Notes under the pieces: model-generated
What the model was told of the DNA's origin: nothing
The model's input: only the letters and a program-made list of their open reading frames with translations
The model's database searches: none
NCBI GenBank assembly: GCA_023389545.1
Contig: JAEWEI010000247.1
Location: 1 to 7,038, forward strand
Direction: 5' to 3'
Source: Actinomycetes bacterium
Lineage (GTDB): Bacteria; Actinomycetota; Actinomycetes; Actinomycetales; Cellulomonadaceae
DNA: 7,038 nucleotides
Shown: positions 1-6,646 of the stretch, piece by piece
How positions within the stretch are numbered: the first letter of the stretch is position 1
Layout of the letters: the number at the start of each line of letters is the position of its first letter
Made by a program: the position numbers and the translations under genes

Positions 1-2
1 GA

Positions 3-536
3 TGGCTCGGATGGCCCTCCGCGGAGGCCCCAGCACTGCCGACCTACGCCGGCGAGGGCGTCCGCGAGCGCGTGCTCGGACTCGAGGAGCACGACACGGG
101 AGCCGTCGACCAGGTCTTCGACTGGCACCCGCTCCCCGCACCGGCCTACCAGGTCGGACCGTTCCGCCTCGAGAGCTGGCCGCTCCCACACCAGGTGCCG
201 AACGCCGGGATCCGCCTGACCACCGCCGACGGCCTCGTGGTCGCCTTCACCGGGGACAGTGGCCCCTCCCCCGACCTGGTCGAACTCGGCCGCGACGCCG
301 ATCTGTTCATCGTCGACGCCACCGACCGACCGCTCGGGTCCCCGACGGCGGTGGATCCCGTGCACCTCAGCGCCCGGGAGGCAGGCGAGGTCGCGGAAGT
401 GTGCGGCGCGCGACGGCTGCTGCTGACGCACTTCTGGCCCGACCATGACAGGGCGCTGTCGCTGGCGGCGGCCCACCAGGTGTACGGCGGGGAGATCCTG
501 CTCGCCGATGAAGGCGCCGTGATCCCGCTGCGCTGA
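3..536 (+). CDS. MBL-fold metallo-hydrolase, C-terminal part (5' end outside window)
   Basis: The frame is open from the left edge, so the gene is cut by the window. A GTG at 72 is internal: the codons before it also read as good protein (PALPTYAGEGVRERVLGLEE). About 177 residues remain. Visible metallo-beta-lactamase-fold motifs of the RNase Z-like branch are TGDSGPS at 249-266, whose Asp (255-257) is a usual metal ligand, followed by DADLFIVDAT; then HLSAREAGEVAEVCGA, with its His at 363-365; and LLLTHFW, with its His at 429-431. The diagnostic HxHxDH motif would lie upstream of the window. Such proteins are cytoplasmic metal-dependent hydrolases, often of unknown substrate. In many actinobacteria a close relative sits beside murI and rph (family knowledge). 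The fold is secure; the substrate is unknown. Confidence 0.88.
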   Translation, partial: WLGWPSAEAPALPTYAGEGVRERVLGLEEHDTGAVDQVFDWHPLPAPAYQVGPFRLESWPLPHQVPNAGIRLTTADGLVVAFTGDSGPSPDLVELGRDADLFIVDATDRPLGSPTAVDPVHLSAREAGEVAEVCGARRLLLTHFWPDHDRALSLAAAHQVYGGEILLADEGAVIPLR

Positions 537-560
537 CTCGCCCCCGGTGGCCTCGCGCCG

Positions 561-584
561 GTGCGCCACTGCCGGGCGGCGCAC
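561..584 (+). terminator. GC-rich hairpin after the MBL gene, possible terminator
   Basis: GTGCGCC (561-567) and GGCGCAC (578-584) form a perfect 7-bp stem with a 10-base loop, 24 bases after the MBL stop. There is no T-run, so it would be a tract-less actinobacterial-type terminator at best. Hairpins of this size also arise by chance in DNA this GC-rich. Confidence 0.3.
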
Positions 585-765
585 AGGAACGGCGCGACCT
601 CTAGAACCCGTGGGAGAACTCAGCCCGAGCCGGCCACGCCGTCGCTGCACGCAGCCCGGCATGACGAACATGAGAGGCCCCCAGCCGCCGGGCCATCCGG
701 GTTGCGTCCTGGCATCTGGCTCCCGGCTGACATCCTGGGGCCTAAGGTCGGGGCAGCCGATCATT

Positions 766-770
766 GGAGG
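766..770 (+). promoter_or_regulatory. Ribosome binding site that sets the nuclease start
   Basis: GGAGG lies 5 bases before a GTG at 776. An in-frame TTG at 764 overlaps this site and so cannot use it. The GTG at 776 is therefore the preferred start. Confidence 0.75.
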
Positions 771-775
771 TAGTC

Positions 776-1990
776 GTGGCGGTCGCCTATGCCCCTGGCG
801 CCTTCTCGAGTCTGCTGGGCGCCACGATCCGGTCGTCGCGAACCTTCCACAGGTTGGAGAACCTGGGTCGGACCCGCCGCCCGTTCACCCTGTACGAAGA
901 GACGATCACCGACCTGCTGATCGCCGAACTGACCGGGCGGGAGTTTGAGGTCTTCGCCCCCTGCCCACACCCCGGCTGTGGGGGCGACTGCTACGACTGG
1001 TTGGGGCAGCCGAGGCCGTTGGGGAAGCGGTTGCGCGCGAAGGCGTTGACCAAGTACCAGGAGGGCGGAAACCCCGCGCACAACGTGACAGGCACAGGGG
1101 CTGACTTCGTCTTCTCGGTACCTGGACCGTCGCTGCCCGGCGGGCCGCGCCCGGTGTATCGGATGATGATCCAGGCCAAGCGCGCGCTGATCGGCAAGCC
1201 GGCGCAGGTGGATGCCGTGCAGTACCGGAAGCTGCTGGCGGCGGCGAGCGCGTTCAACGCAGCACCGTTCTACGCCTTCTACGTTCAGCAGCCCGACGCG
1301 CATACCAGCTCGCCCACCGCCTGCCGCCGGCACACCAGTGCGGCTGAGCGCTCGATCGTCCTGGTGCCCGCCGGGGAGACGCTCAACAACCTGAACGAGA
1401 TGACAAATGAGAACATGCTCGCGCTCGGGCTGCCGCTGCGCTGCCTTGGTGGTTGCTCCACCGTGGGGTCGACGGGATCCTCGGTGAGGGATGCGGTTGG
1501 CCGCTTCATTCGTCTGTCGTTTCCTGACTATCAGCCGTCGGATGACCCGATCCCTCGTCACGAGCTGCCGATAATCGAGATCGACCCCGAGGTCTGGCAG
1601 GCGCCTCGGGTTGATGCCGCCGAGGACCAGGTGCTGGTGGTCCGGCTGGGTGACCGGGAGGACGTGGCGGACCCCGATCGGCAGTACATCGGCTGGCATC
1701 CGGACATGACCCCGGATCAGATCCGGGATGCCGCCCGCATGTGGTGGGTGCTCGCCCCCGGTCGTGCCGCGAAGGTGAAGCATGTGGTCGCCGTCACGCA
1801 GCACGAGGTGGTCGGCATGTACGACACCGTCGGTGACCCCACCGTCGATGACCGCAGCGGCACCCGGCGCGTGGCATTCGTGCTGACACCGGCGTCAGGG
1901 GAGAACCGAGACCGCCTGGCTCGACTGGCGAGTGAGCTGTCATGGCGGCACGGCGCACAGAATCCCGTCAGATACATCTCGTTGCCGTAG
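776..1990 (+). CDS. PD-(D/E)XK-type nuclease with an extra C-terminal domain, putative defence or restriction protein
   Basis: This 404-residue protein (GTG start) is probably cytoplasmic. Residues 36-170 look like a restriction-endonuclease fold: an N-terminal helix with E41/E42 (TLYEETITDLLIAEL), TGADF with D110, then MMIQAKR with Q133 and K135. That gives the E...D...QxK pattern of Mrr-like nucleases. The order resembles what I recall of the DUF6615 family (ITDLL, GAD, QAK), but I cannot confirm membership. CPHPGCGGDC at 63-72 could bind zinc. From about residue 283 a second domain follows, with RMWWVLAPGRAAKVKHVVAV, then EVVGMYD, FVLTP and a terminal GAQNPVRYI. It recalls small PUA/ASCH-like C-terminal domains with an RGWW motif; this link is tentative. 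No methyltransferase or partner gene adjoins it, so it may be a solitary modification-dependent or other defence nuclease (inference). It has its own ribosome binding site and lies 239 bases from the MBL stop. Confidence 0.72.
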   Translation: MAVAYAPGAFSSLLGATIRSSRTFHRLENLGRTRRPFTLYEETITDLLIAELTGREFEVFAPCPHPGCGGDCYDWLGQPRPLGKRLRAKALTKYQEGGNPAHNVTGTGADFVFSVPGPSLPGGPRPVYRMMIQAKRALIGKPAQVDAVQYRKLLAAASAFNAAPFYAFYVQQPDAHTSSPTACRRHTSAAERSIVLVPAGETLNNLNEMTNENMLALGLPLRCLGGCSTVGSTGSSVRDAVGRFIRLSFPDYQPSDDPIPRHELPIIEIDPEVWQAPRVDAAEDQVLVVRLGDREDVADPDRQYIGWHPDMTPDQIRDAARMWWVLAPGRAAKVKHVVAVTQHEVVGMYDTVGDPTVDDRSGTRRVAFVLTPASGENRDRLARLASELSWRHGAQNPVRYISLP

Positions 1991-2653
1991 CGCTGATTGC
2001 CCGCGCCCGCGATTTCCCCTCAAACGAGGAGCAGCAAGCTGGCGGGCGTGTTTCGACCCAGGACCACCCGCGGCACCGCTAGTGCTTCAGGGCACCAACC
2101 GTGGCCCCGAGACCGCGTCTCCGGTCGTCGCCTCTGCTGGGTTCGCTGAGGCCTTTCGTCAGAGGGGACGTCGCACCCGACGCACCTCGGGCTGCTCGCC
2201 GCCGAAGCACCGCCACGGGCATGACGAGCCCAGCTCCCGCACTCGGGCTCGGTTCGCTTCTCCGCTGACGTGTGGCGCGGCGTCGGCCGGGCCACACGTG
2301 CGCTCCGCCCCCGCGTGCCGGCCACCGCCGTCATGGTCTCTCTCACCCCGGCCGGTCGCGCCGCGATCCGTGGAGCTCGTACCCGGCAAGTGGGGCGCAT
2401 TGGCACCCCGCTCGGCCTCGCCCGACGGACACGGCTGTGGATCGAGCCGGAACGCGTCGACGGCGCGACATGGCTGCACGCGCACCACTCCTGGCCGCGC
2501 AGCGGCGAGGGCGCCGTCACGGCTGCGCGGATCGTCACGATCGAGGGGGACCCGGTCCGGGTCGACCTCGTCGACGGCGGGGGACCAGTCGGCAGAGATG
2601 TTCGCGGACAACGCTGGCGAACTGACCACCGAAGCCTTATTCGACTGTGTCCG
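1991..2653. other. Long stretch without a convincing gene; possible decayed coding remnants
   Basis: This 663-base stretch separates two genes that converge on it. Long open frames on both strands have the Arg/Ser/Pro-rich look of non-coding frames in GC-rich DNA. Two short segments read better. In frame 2, near 2333-2415, VSLTPAGRAAIRGARTRQ resembles the last helices of MarR-family regulators, and the frame stays protein-like to about 2580 (RIVTIEGDPVRVDLVDG). Frame 3 then gives AEMFADNAGELTTEALFDCV (about 2592-2651). The change of frame suggests a broken gene, but neither part has a complete domain. A weak inverted repeat, GAGCCC/GGGCTC, spans 2226-2250. No RNA gene or clear promoter was seen. 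Confidence 0.3.
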
Positions 2654-3214
2654 TTATGGGCGCGTCAGGTTGGACGCTGGCTTCCCGGGAGATCTGCGTG
2701 GACGCCGGACCGCCGGACCGAGGGCGACACCAGCGAGCGCGCCCGCGACAGCGCCCAGGACGACAGTGGCCGTCAGCGACGGCACAGCGTGCCCCCGGGC
2801 GAGGCTGACCGTCGCCTCGGTGCCGCCCCAGTCCGAGGCGCGCAGCCGGACGTCGAGCTCCACGCCATCGCGGGAGGCGCTCACCAGATCCGCAGCACCG
2901 CGCTCCGCCACCCGGTCGACGGTCCAGCCCTCCGCATCCAGCTCGGCTATCACGTCAGCCCTGGAATGCGCGCCGTCGGACTCGGCGTCCCACATGACCC
3001 TCCCGCGATCGAGCGATGGCGCCCACTTGCCGGCGATCACCAGGGGCCTCATCGGACCGAGCCCTTCGAGGTCGACCTCGCGCGCGACGGCGAGCAACTC
3101 CTCGTCGCTGGGCTGCACCACATACCAGTGGAACGCCGCGCCGCCGAGGGCGCCCGCGGCCCCCAGCACGAGGGCGAGCAGGACCGTGAGCGCAACGCAC
3201 CTCAGGGTCCTCAC
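2654..3214 (-). CDS. Membrane protein with two transmembrane helices and an extracytoplasmic domain, unknown function
   Basis: I do not recognise this 186-residue family. The N-terminus (MRTLRC) leads into a hydrophobic helix at about 8-28 (VALTVLLALVLGAAGALGGA), best read as a membrane anchor. A soluble domain of about 110 residues follows, with WTVDRVAERGAADLVSASRDG and an acidic surface. A second helix lies at 147-167 (LTATVVLGAVAGALAGVALG), ending in a short basic tail (RRPRRSPGK). The expected topology is both ends inside and the middle outside. The GTG start is the only upstream choice, because it directly follows the TAG that ends the RTX frame (TAG at 3217-3215, GTG at 3214-3212). No strong ribosome binding site is visible, so translation may be coupled to that frame. 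Domain composition and low Ser/Arg bias support real coding. Confidence 0.75.
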   Translation of the reverse strand: MRTLRCVALTVLLALVLGAAGALGGAAFHWYVVQPSDEELLAVAREVDLEGLGPMRPLVIAGKWAPSLDRGRVMWDAESDGAHSRADVIAELDAEGWTVDRVAERGAADLVSASRDGVELDVRLRASDWGGTEATVSLARGHAVPSLTATVVLGAVAGALAGVALGPAVRRPRRSPGKPASNLTRP

Positions 3215-3412
3215 CTATGGCTCGTCACGCTGGACATTGCGACCGTTGCCACCGTCCAGAACGTCGCGACCGGACCCTCCGTCGAGGGTGTCGTCCCCAC
3301 CTTCGCCCAGGAGTGTGTCGTTGCCGGCCTCGCCGTAGAGCACGTCATTGCCCTCCCCCCCTTTCAACGTGGTCGTCACCGTCCCCCCGCGCCCCAGCGA
3401 TGTGCCCGGAAC
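3215..3412 (-). pseudogene. Orphan RTX calcium-binding nonapeptide repeats, truncated gene
   Basis: The minus strand reads five consecutive nonapeptides: [36 protein letters not shown] and a degenerate GGNGRNVQR, then DEP and a TAG stop. This is the GGxGxDxLx pattern of RTX (hemolysin-type) repeats, which bind calcium in a beta-roll of secreted proteins. The frame is bounded upstream by TAG at 3415-3413, with no signal peptide or other domain, so the usual N-terminal part is missing. I read it as the C-terminal remnant of a larger RTX protein. It could instead be a 54-residue product from the GTG at 3379, since a G-rich run (GGGGGGA) lies just before it. Adjacent frames upstream show no continuation of an RTX protein and contain further stops (TGA, TAG). 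The repeat identity is secure; whether it is expressed is not. Confidence 0.65.
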
Positions 3413-3539
3413 CTAGGGCCGCGCCCCCGCCTCTGTAGACAACCCGCTCTACTTTCACTCAACCGGACCATCCCCCAGGGCACCCCTAGCTCCACGGACC
3501 GCCGCTTCTTCTTCGCCGACGACGCCATGAGGCCGACAG

Positions 3540-3573
3540 CGCCACTGGGGCCGAGGGGCGTCGCCACTGGGGC
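3540..3573. repeat. Short direct repeat, two 12-base copies
   Basis: CGCCACTGGGGC occurs at 3540-3551 and 3562-3573, 22 bases apart start to start, in the non-coding space between the PH-like gene and the RTX fragment. No palindrome or coding meaning was seen. It could be a protein-binding repeat or a small duplication. Confidence 0.4.
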
Positions 3574-3678
3574 ACCGAGCTCTGCGACTCCTGTGTGCGC
3601 ACCGGCGGAGTGGAGTCCCCCGCATTGGGGATACTGGCGCGCCCCTCAGCGCGACCGTCGCGGCCGCTGTGAACGTGC

Positions 3679-4155
3679 TCAGCGGTGCGCGGTGAGCGTG
3701 TCGATGAGCTCGGTGGACCGGTCGCTCCCGACGACGTACGTTCGTTCGCCCCCACGGGTGTGAAGGACCGCCCCCGGCCCCGGGCGCACTAGCACCGCGA
3801 CGCGACCGCCTCCCAGGTAGCGCAGCCCAAGGCCCCCTGCCCGGATGACGCCGACCCGCTCGACACCGTCGACGGACAAGTCGTCCCAGGGGATGCGCCG
3901 ATGCCAGATCGGGATCACGAGGTGGAATGTCAGTTCAACACCCTCGGTGGTCACCTCTGTGACCGAGGACATCCCCGCGGCCAACAGGCAGAGGCCGACG
4001 ACGAAGGCCATGAGGGCGACCAACAGGGTCCGCTCGGAGTCCGACGTCGTGCTTGCCCACTGGGGCAGCAGAGCACTGACCGCGACGACCACGCCGACTC
4101 CGACGATGGCCACTCGGGCACCCGCTGAGGCGTGCCGCACTTCACGGAAAGTCAT
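3679..4155 (-). CDS. Small membrane protein with PH-like domain
   Basis: This 158-residue protein has two membrane helices, about 14-31 (RVAIVGVGVVVAVSALLP) and 44-61 (LLVALMAFVVGLCLLAAG). A C-terminal domain of about 95 residues (65-158) then carries TEGVELTFHL, IPWDDL, the turn IRAGGLGLRYLGGGRVAV and GGERTYVVGSDRSTELIDTL. The order, a hairpin of two helices followed by a cytoplasmic beta-rich domain with a GGLGLR-type motif, is typical of actinobacterial bacterial-PH-like membrane proteins of unknown function. The ATG at 4155 is chosen because GGAG lies 5 bases upstream (4164-4161). The frame is open further upstream, to a GTG at 4434, but that extension is Arg-rich and reads as non-coding. 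The fold assignment is by pattern, and no function is assigned. Confidence 0.8.
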   Translation of the reverse strand: MTFREVRHASAGARVAIVGVGVVVAVSALLPQWASTTSDSERTLLVALMAFVVGLCLLAAGMSSVTEVTTEGVELTFHLVIPIWHRRIPWDDLSVDGVERVGVIRAGGLGLRYLGGGRVAVLVRPGPGAVLHTRGGERTYVVGSDRSTELIDTLTAHR

Positions 4156-4160
4156 ACCGT

Positions 4161-4164
4161 CTCC
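4161..4164 (-). promoter_or_regulatory. Ribosome binding site of the PH-like membrane protein
   Basis: On the minus strand GGAG precedes the ATG at 4155 by 5 bases. It decides between this start and the longer upstream extension. Confidence 0.6.
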
Positions 4165-4436
4165 AGCCTCTCGGGGGTCGCTGCCGACGCGACGGGGGAA
4201 GGTTCGGTGTGGACGACCGCCGTCCCGCCGTCCGGTTCGGGCAGTGGCACAGTTCTCCAGAGGTTCAGGTTCCACCGACGCGCCACGAACGGCCATACGC
4301 GCGCACGCCCCAGCAGAACCGCCCCCCCTGACGAGGCGGTACCTTGGATCCCGTCGGCACCAGGGCAGCCCCACCGCCCCGGTGAACGACACGGGTGTTC
4401 TCCGGTGGGTTCCACGAGTTAATCCACTCACCACCC

Positions 4437-4509
4437 GGGCCTCTAGCTCAGTTGGCAGAGCAGCGGACTTTTAATCCGCGGGTCGTGGGTTCGAGCCCCA
4501 CGGGGCCCA
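4437..4509 (+). tRNA. tRNA-Lys (anticodon TTT)
   Basis: A full 73-base cloverleaf can be drawn by hand. The acceptor stem is GGGCCTC with GGGGCCC (one T-G pair). The D arm is GCTC/GAGC around AGTTGGCA. The anticodon stem is GCGGA/TCCGC with loop CTTTTAA, giving anticodon TTT. The variable loop is GGGTC, and the T arm is GTGGG/CCCAC around TTCGAGC. The discriminator is A at 4509. The 3' CCA is not encoded (CTGA follows). The 3' part, from position 37 onward, is duplicated at 6870-6907, so this is the intact tRNA side of an integration site. If the element is real, bases from 4473 onward came from the element and restored the gene. Confidence 0.96.
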
Positions 4510-4510
4510 C
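4473..4510 (+). repeat. Left attachment site (attL-like), inside tRNA-Lys
   Basis: These 38 bases run from anticodon-loop position 37 to one base beyond the tRNA end and are identical to 6870-6907. Identity stops at both sides: TTTT here against TCTG there on the left, and TGACC against GTGAC on the right. Crossover near the anticodon loop with the tRNA 3' end duplicated is the usual result of tyrosine-recombinase integration into a tRNA gene. Confidence 0.85.
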
Positions 4511-4570
4511 TGACCTGCGGTTTTGTCGCGAGTTCAGCGATGCCGCGCCTTGCAGCGCCGTCGGCCAGCA

Positions 4571-5230
4571 TCAGATCAATCGAGCCTGGTGCCGCACACC
4601 TGAGCTCGCCCGCAGTGGCGGGAGCCCTAGCGACTCGGGCTCGCCCGCCAGCCGTTCCCGCGCTGCCTTGAGCGCGCGCGTGAAGTACGCGTCGAGGTCG
4701 GGCATGAGGCCCACGCGTTCGGCAAGTCGACGGATCTCCCGCAGCCGCGGAATCGCGGTGAGAGGTGCACCGGCATCACGCTCAACTTCGTCGACAAGGC
4801 CGACGATGTAGCGCGCGACCTGATCCGCGGAGCGGAACGGACGGCCGTCCAGCGTCCAAGTCGCCATCAACTCCAGGAGCGCCCATTCCTTCGGGCTCGC
4901 GCCGGACGTCTCCCGTTTGGCGGCGGCAGCAGGTCCCGTTACTCGGCCCGAATCGGTATCCACCATGACGGTCGTGACGTCGATCGGCAGATGGGTCGCC
5001 GCCGTCAGGATCGCGACCGGCACCTTCGTCGGGGCGGCCGTCGGCGCACGCAGCACCAGCACGTCGTGGTCGACGTTGATGTCGTCGACGACCACTCCCG
5101 CGATCTGCATGAGGAGCCGGAGCCCGTCGAGTCCCTCGACGCCAAGTTCCGAGAACGCCGCGGAGCCGCTGCCGAGGTCTACGCCCTCGTTCGCCGCCAC
5201 GATGTGCAATGCGTCCCGATCGCCGCGCAC
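4571..5230 (-). CDS. C-terminal part of the frameshifted element protein
   Basis: This frame continues the coding sense of the gene ending at 5179 but is offset by one base. Read as a joint protein it supplies residues 423-641 (RGDRDALHIVAANEGVDLGS onward). It has a short mixed alpha/beta stretch (GVVVDDINVDHDVLVLRAP; VPVAILTAATHLPIDVTTVMV) and a helical end (WALLELMATWTLDGRPF; ADQVARYIVGLVDEVERDAG; LDAYFTRALKAARERLAG). I do not recognise a family. If translated separately it would start at the GTG at 5230, but no ribosome binding site precedes it and it would overlap the upstream frame by 52 bases. A single broken gene is therefore the better reading. It converges on the tRNA, ending 61 bases from it. 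Confidence 0.6.
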   Translation of the reverse strand: MRGDRDALHIVAANEGVDLGSGSAAFSELGVEGLDGLRLLMQIAGVVVDDINVDHDVLVLRAPTAAPTKVPVAILTAATHLPIDVTTVMVDTDSGRVTGPAAAAKRETSGASPKEWALLELMATWTLDGRPFRSADQVARYIVGLVDEVERDAGAPLTAIPRLREIRRLAERVGLMPDLDAYFTRALKAARERLAGEPESLGLPPLRASSGVRHQARLI

Positions 5231-6495
5231 GTTTCGGTGAGGTGGAGGATCCGGTCAACGAGGTCGATCACCTTGATTTGTCTGGCGTCTTCGTCGCGGC
5301 GGCCGTTCTCGAGCAGCACAACGACGTCGCCTTCGATCACGTAATCAAGGTGAGCCCCCTTGTTGCGGATCACGACGTCGAACGGCTCCGCCAGATCCGG
5401 CACGTCCTTCACAGCCTCGCGGATCAGTTGGCCGGCATCGAGGGCGCGGCGACGCGGGTAGCCGTCAGGGCGCGTCATGGCGGTCAGAACGGCGAGATAC
5501 CGGCGGCCCGGTCCCTCCATGAGTTTCAGGGCCAGATCGACCAGCGTCCGGATCGACTGTTCGTCGGTCCGAACGGCCGCCAACGCCCCCTGCGCGGCGG
5601 TGTGCGCCCACAGCGCAGACGCCTCCGCCTCCCTGACGTCGGCGGCGAGTGGCGGAGAGTCGAGCAGCGCCCTCAGCTTGACCTCGTCCGACCGCAGAAC
5701 GTCGCGCGCGCGCCTCATGGTCGTGCGGAAGGCTTCAACGTCCAGCAGCGCCTCTGCGATCAGGTTCTCGATCTCGAGGCCTACTCCAAAGCCCACGGGA
5801 ATCGGTTCGCCAAGGACTCTCGAGTAGATCCCGGCGAGCCGACGCTCTTCCGCATACAGGCCCGTCGGCCCGGCCTGGGGCGCTAGTTCCCGCAAGATGA
5901 CCGCCAGGACCTCGGCAATGGAGCCCTGCTCCTCGATCTGCCTGCGCCGTTCTTGAACGCGAGCCAGCCGGGCAGCCATCTCTTCGGCCGCATCGATCTG
6001 GGCCTGAGCGCGGACACCGAACTGCTGCGCGAGCATCGGTTCCCCGGCTGCCAACGCGTCAAGCCAGAGACCAGCCGAAGCTGCGACCGCCTCGAGAGCC
6101 GCCGACCCCGTTCGGTGGAGCAGAACGTCCGGACGGCGGGGCTCAGGCTCAACGAGCACGCGGATCTCGGCAAGCTCGCCCGAAACCTGGACCGCCGAGG
6201 ATCCGTCGTCACCGTCTTTCAGCGCCGACGCGATTGCGGCGAGGAAGCGCGGCAACCAGGACGCGAGTCGGTCGAAGGCGGCGGCCGAGTTGGGCTTGGG
6301 GGGGCCGGGCGTTCCATCGAGTGCTTCACGCACCCGTCGAACTAAACGCTGTCGACTCTGGAGTTTGGGATCGACTTCATGGACCGCCGGCCGCGCGCCG
6401 CACGTGGGACAGGGTTGACCGACCGTCCGAGTCGCAGAACACCGACGACACTTGTTCTGCGCCCACTTCAGTCGAAGCACGGCCTTGTCGCTCAT
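5179..6495 (-). CDS. Zinc-ribbon protein with HEPN-like R-x4-H motif, N-terminal part of a frameshifted gene
   Basis: The ATG at 6495 opens a 438-codon frame; about the first 422 residues are genuine and the last 16 (CAAIGTHC...) look out of frame. Residues 16-32 form a zinc ribbon (CRRC...CPTC: C16, C19, C29, C32), a usual nucleic-acid or protein binding module. The middle is strongly helical, with a possible coiled coil at 160-190 (EEMAARLARVQERRRQIEEQ). At 377-382 RNKGAH, within FDVVIRNKGAHLDYVIEGD, matches the R-x4-H signature of HEPN domains. These are often RNases in toxin-antitoxin, abortive-infection and CRISPR systems; the helices before it (AGQLIREAVKDV) and after it (IKVIDLVDRILHLTE) fit. 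A HEPN RNase role is an inference from one motif. This is the only sizeable gene in the element. No ribosome binding site is visible. Confidence 0.68.
   Translation of the reverse strand: MSDKAVLRLKWAQNKCRRCSATRTVGQPCPTCGARPAVHEVDPKLQSRQRLVRRVREALDGTPGPPKPNSAAAFDRLASWLPRFLAAIASALKDGDDGSSAVQVSGELAEIRVLVEPEPRRPDVLLHRTGSAALEAVAASAGLWLDALAAGEPMLAQQFGVRAQAQIDAAEEMAARLARVQERRRQIEEQGSIAEVLAVILRELAPQAGPTGLYAEERRLAGIYSRVLGEPIPVGFGVGLEIENLIAEALLDVEAFRTTMRRARDVLRSDEVKLRALLDSPPLAADVREAEASALWAHTAAQGALAAVRTDEQSIRTLVDLALKLMEGPGRRYLAVLTAMTRPDGYPRRRALDAGQLIREAVKDVPDLAEPFDVVIRNKGAHLDYVIEGDVVVLLENGRRDEDARQIKVIDLVDRILHLTETCAAIGTHCTSWRRTRA
5226..5236 (-). other. Likely frameshift point within the element gene
   Basis: The upstream frame reads ...LHLTET and then loses sense; the frame offset by one base begins VRGDRDALHIVAANEGV. 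Adding one G at ACGTGCGC (to ACGGTGCGC) joins both into one frame of 641 residues ending at the TGA at 4571. There is no canonical X-XXY-YYZ slippery site, so a one-base deletion or a sequencing error fits better than programmed frameshifting. Confidence 0.65.
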
Positions 6496-6502
6496 GACGT
6501 GG

Positions 6503-6508
6503 AATCTA
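6503..6508 (-). promoter_or_regulatory. Possible -10 element for a leaderless start
   Basis: On the minus strand TAGATT (fits TANNNT) ends 7 bases before the ATG at 6495. There is no ribosome binding site. This spacing would place the transcript start at or next to the ATG. No good -35 box is seen. Confidence 0.3.
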
Positions 6509-6610
6509 GCCCTGATCTCCGGCGCGCGGTGCCGCTGTCACGACCATGCTGGACGGGCACGCCCACCGGGTGCCGACCTCGATCGCGTCGACGCTCGCAG
6601 CGGCCGATGC

Positions 6611-6627
6611 CCGGGGTTAACACCCGG
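6611..6627. repeat. Inverted repeat centred on GTTAAC
   Basis: CCGGG and CCCGG flank GTTAACA, giving a 5-bp stem about 115 bases upstream of the element gene. It could be an operator, or a hairpin ending transcription of the remnant upstream. There is no T-run. Confidence 0.25.
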
Positions 6628-6646
6628 TTGAGTTCACGGACATGGA

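Noticed and set aside
761..1804. A 347-codon minus-strand frame opposite the nuclease gene.
   Set aside because: The product is His/Arg/Gln-rich with no motif, while the plus strand has the nuclease motifs and a good ribosome binding site.
1932..3763. Two long plus-strand open frames (1932-3338 and 2270-3763) running across the RTX and membrane-protein loci.
   Set aside because: Their products are Arg/Ser/Pro-rich without domains, and they lie opposite frames with clear membrane helices and RTX repeats. They are shadows caused by high GC.
4328..4347. TACCTT (4342-4347) as the -10 box of a tRNA-Lys promoter.
   Set aside because: No matching -35 at 16-18 bases, and the start would leave a leader of about 80 bases; too weak to list.
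4156..4434. N-terminal extension of the PH-like membrane protein back to the GTG at 4434.
   Set aside because: The added 93 residues are Arg-rich and disordered in look, and the ATG at 4155 has a well-spaced GGAG.
5209..5886. A 225-codon plus-strand frame opposite the element gene.
   Set aside because: Composition is Arg-rich and motif-free; the minus strand holds the zinc ribbon and coherent helices.
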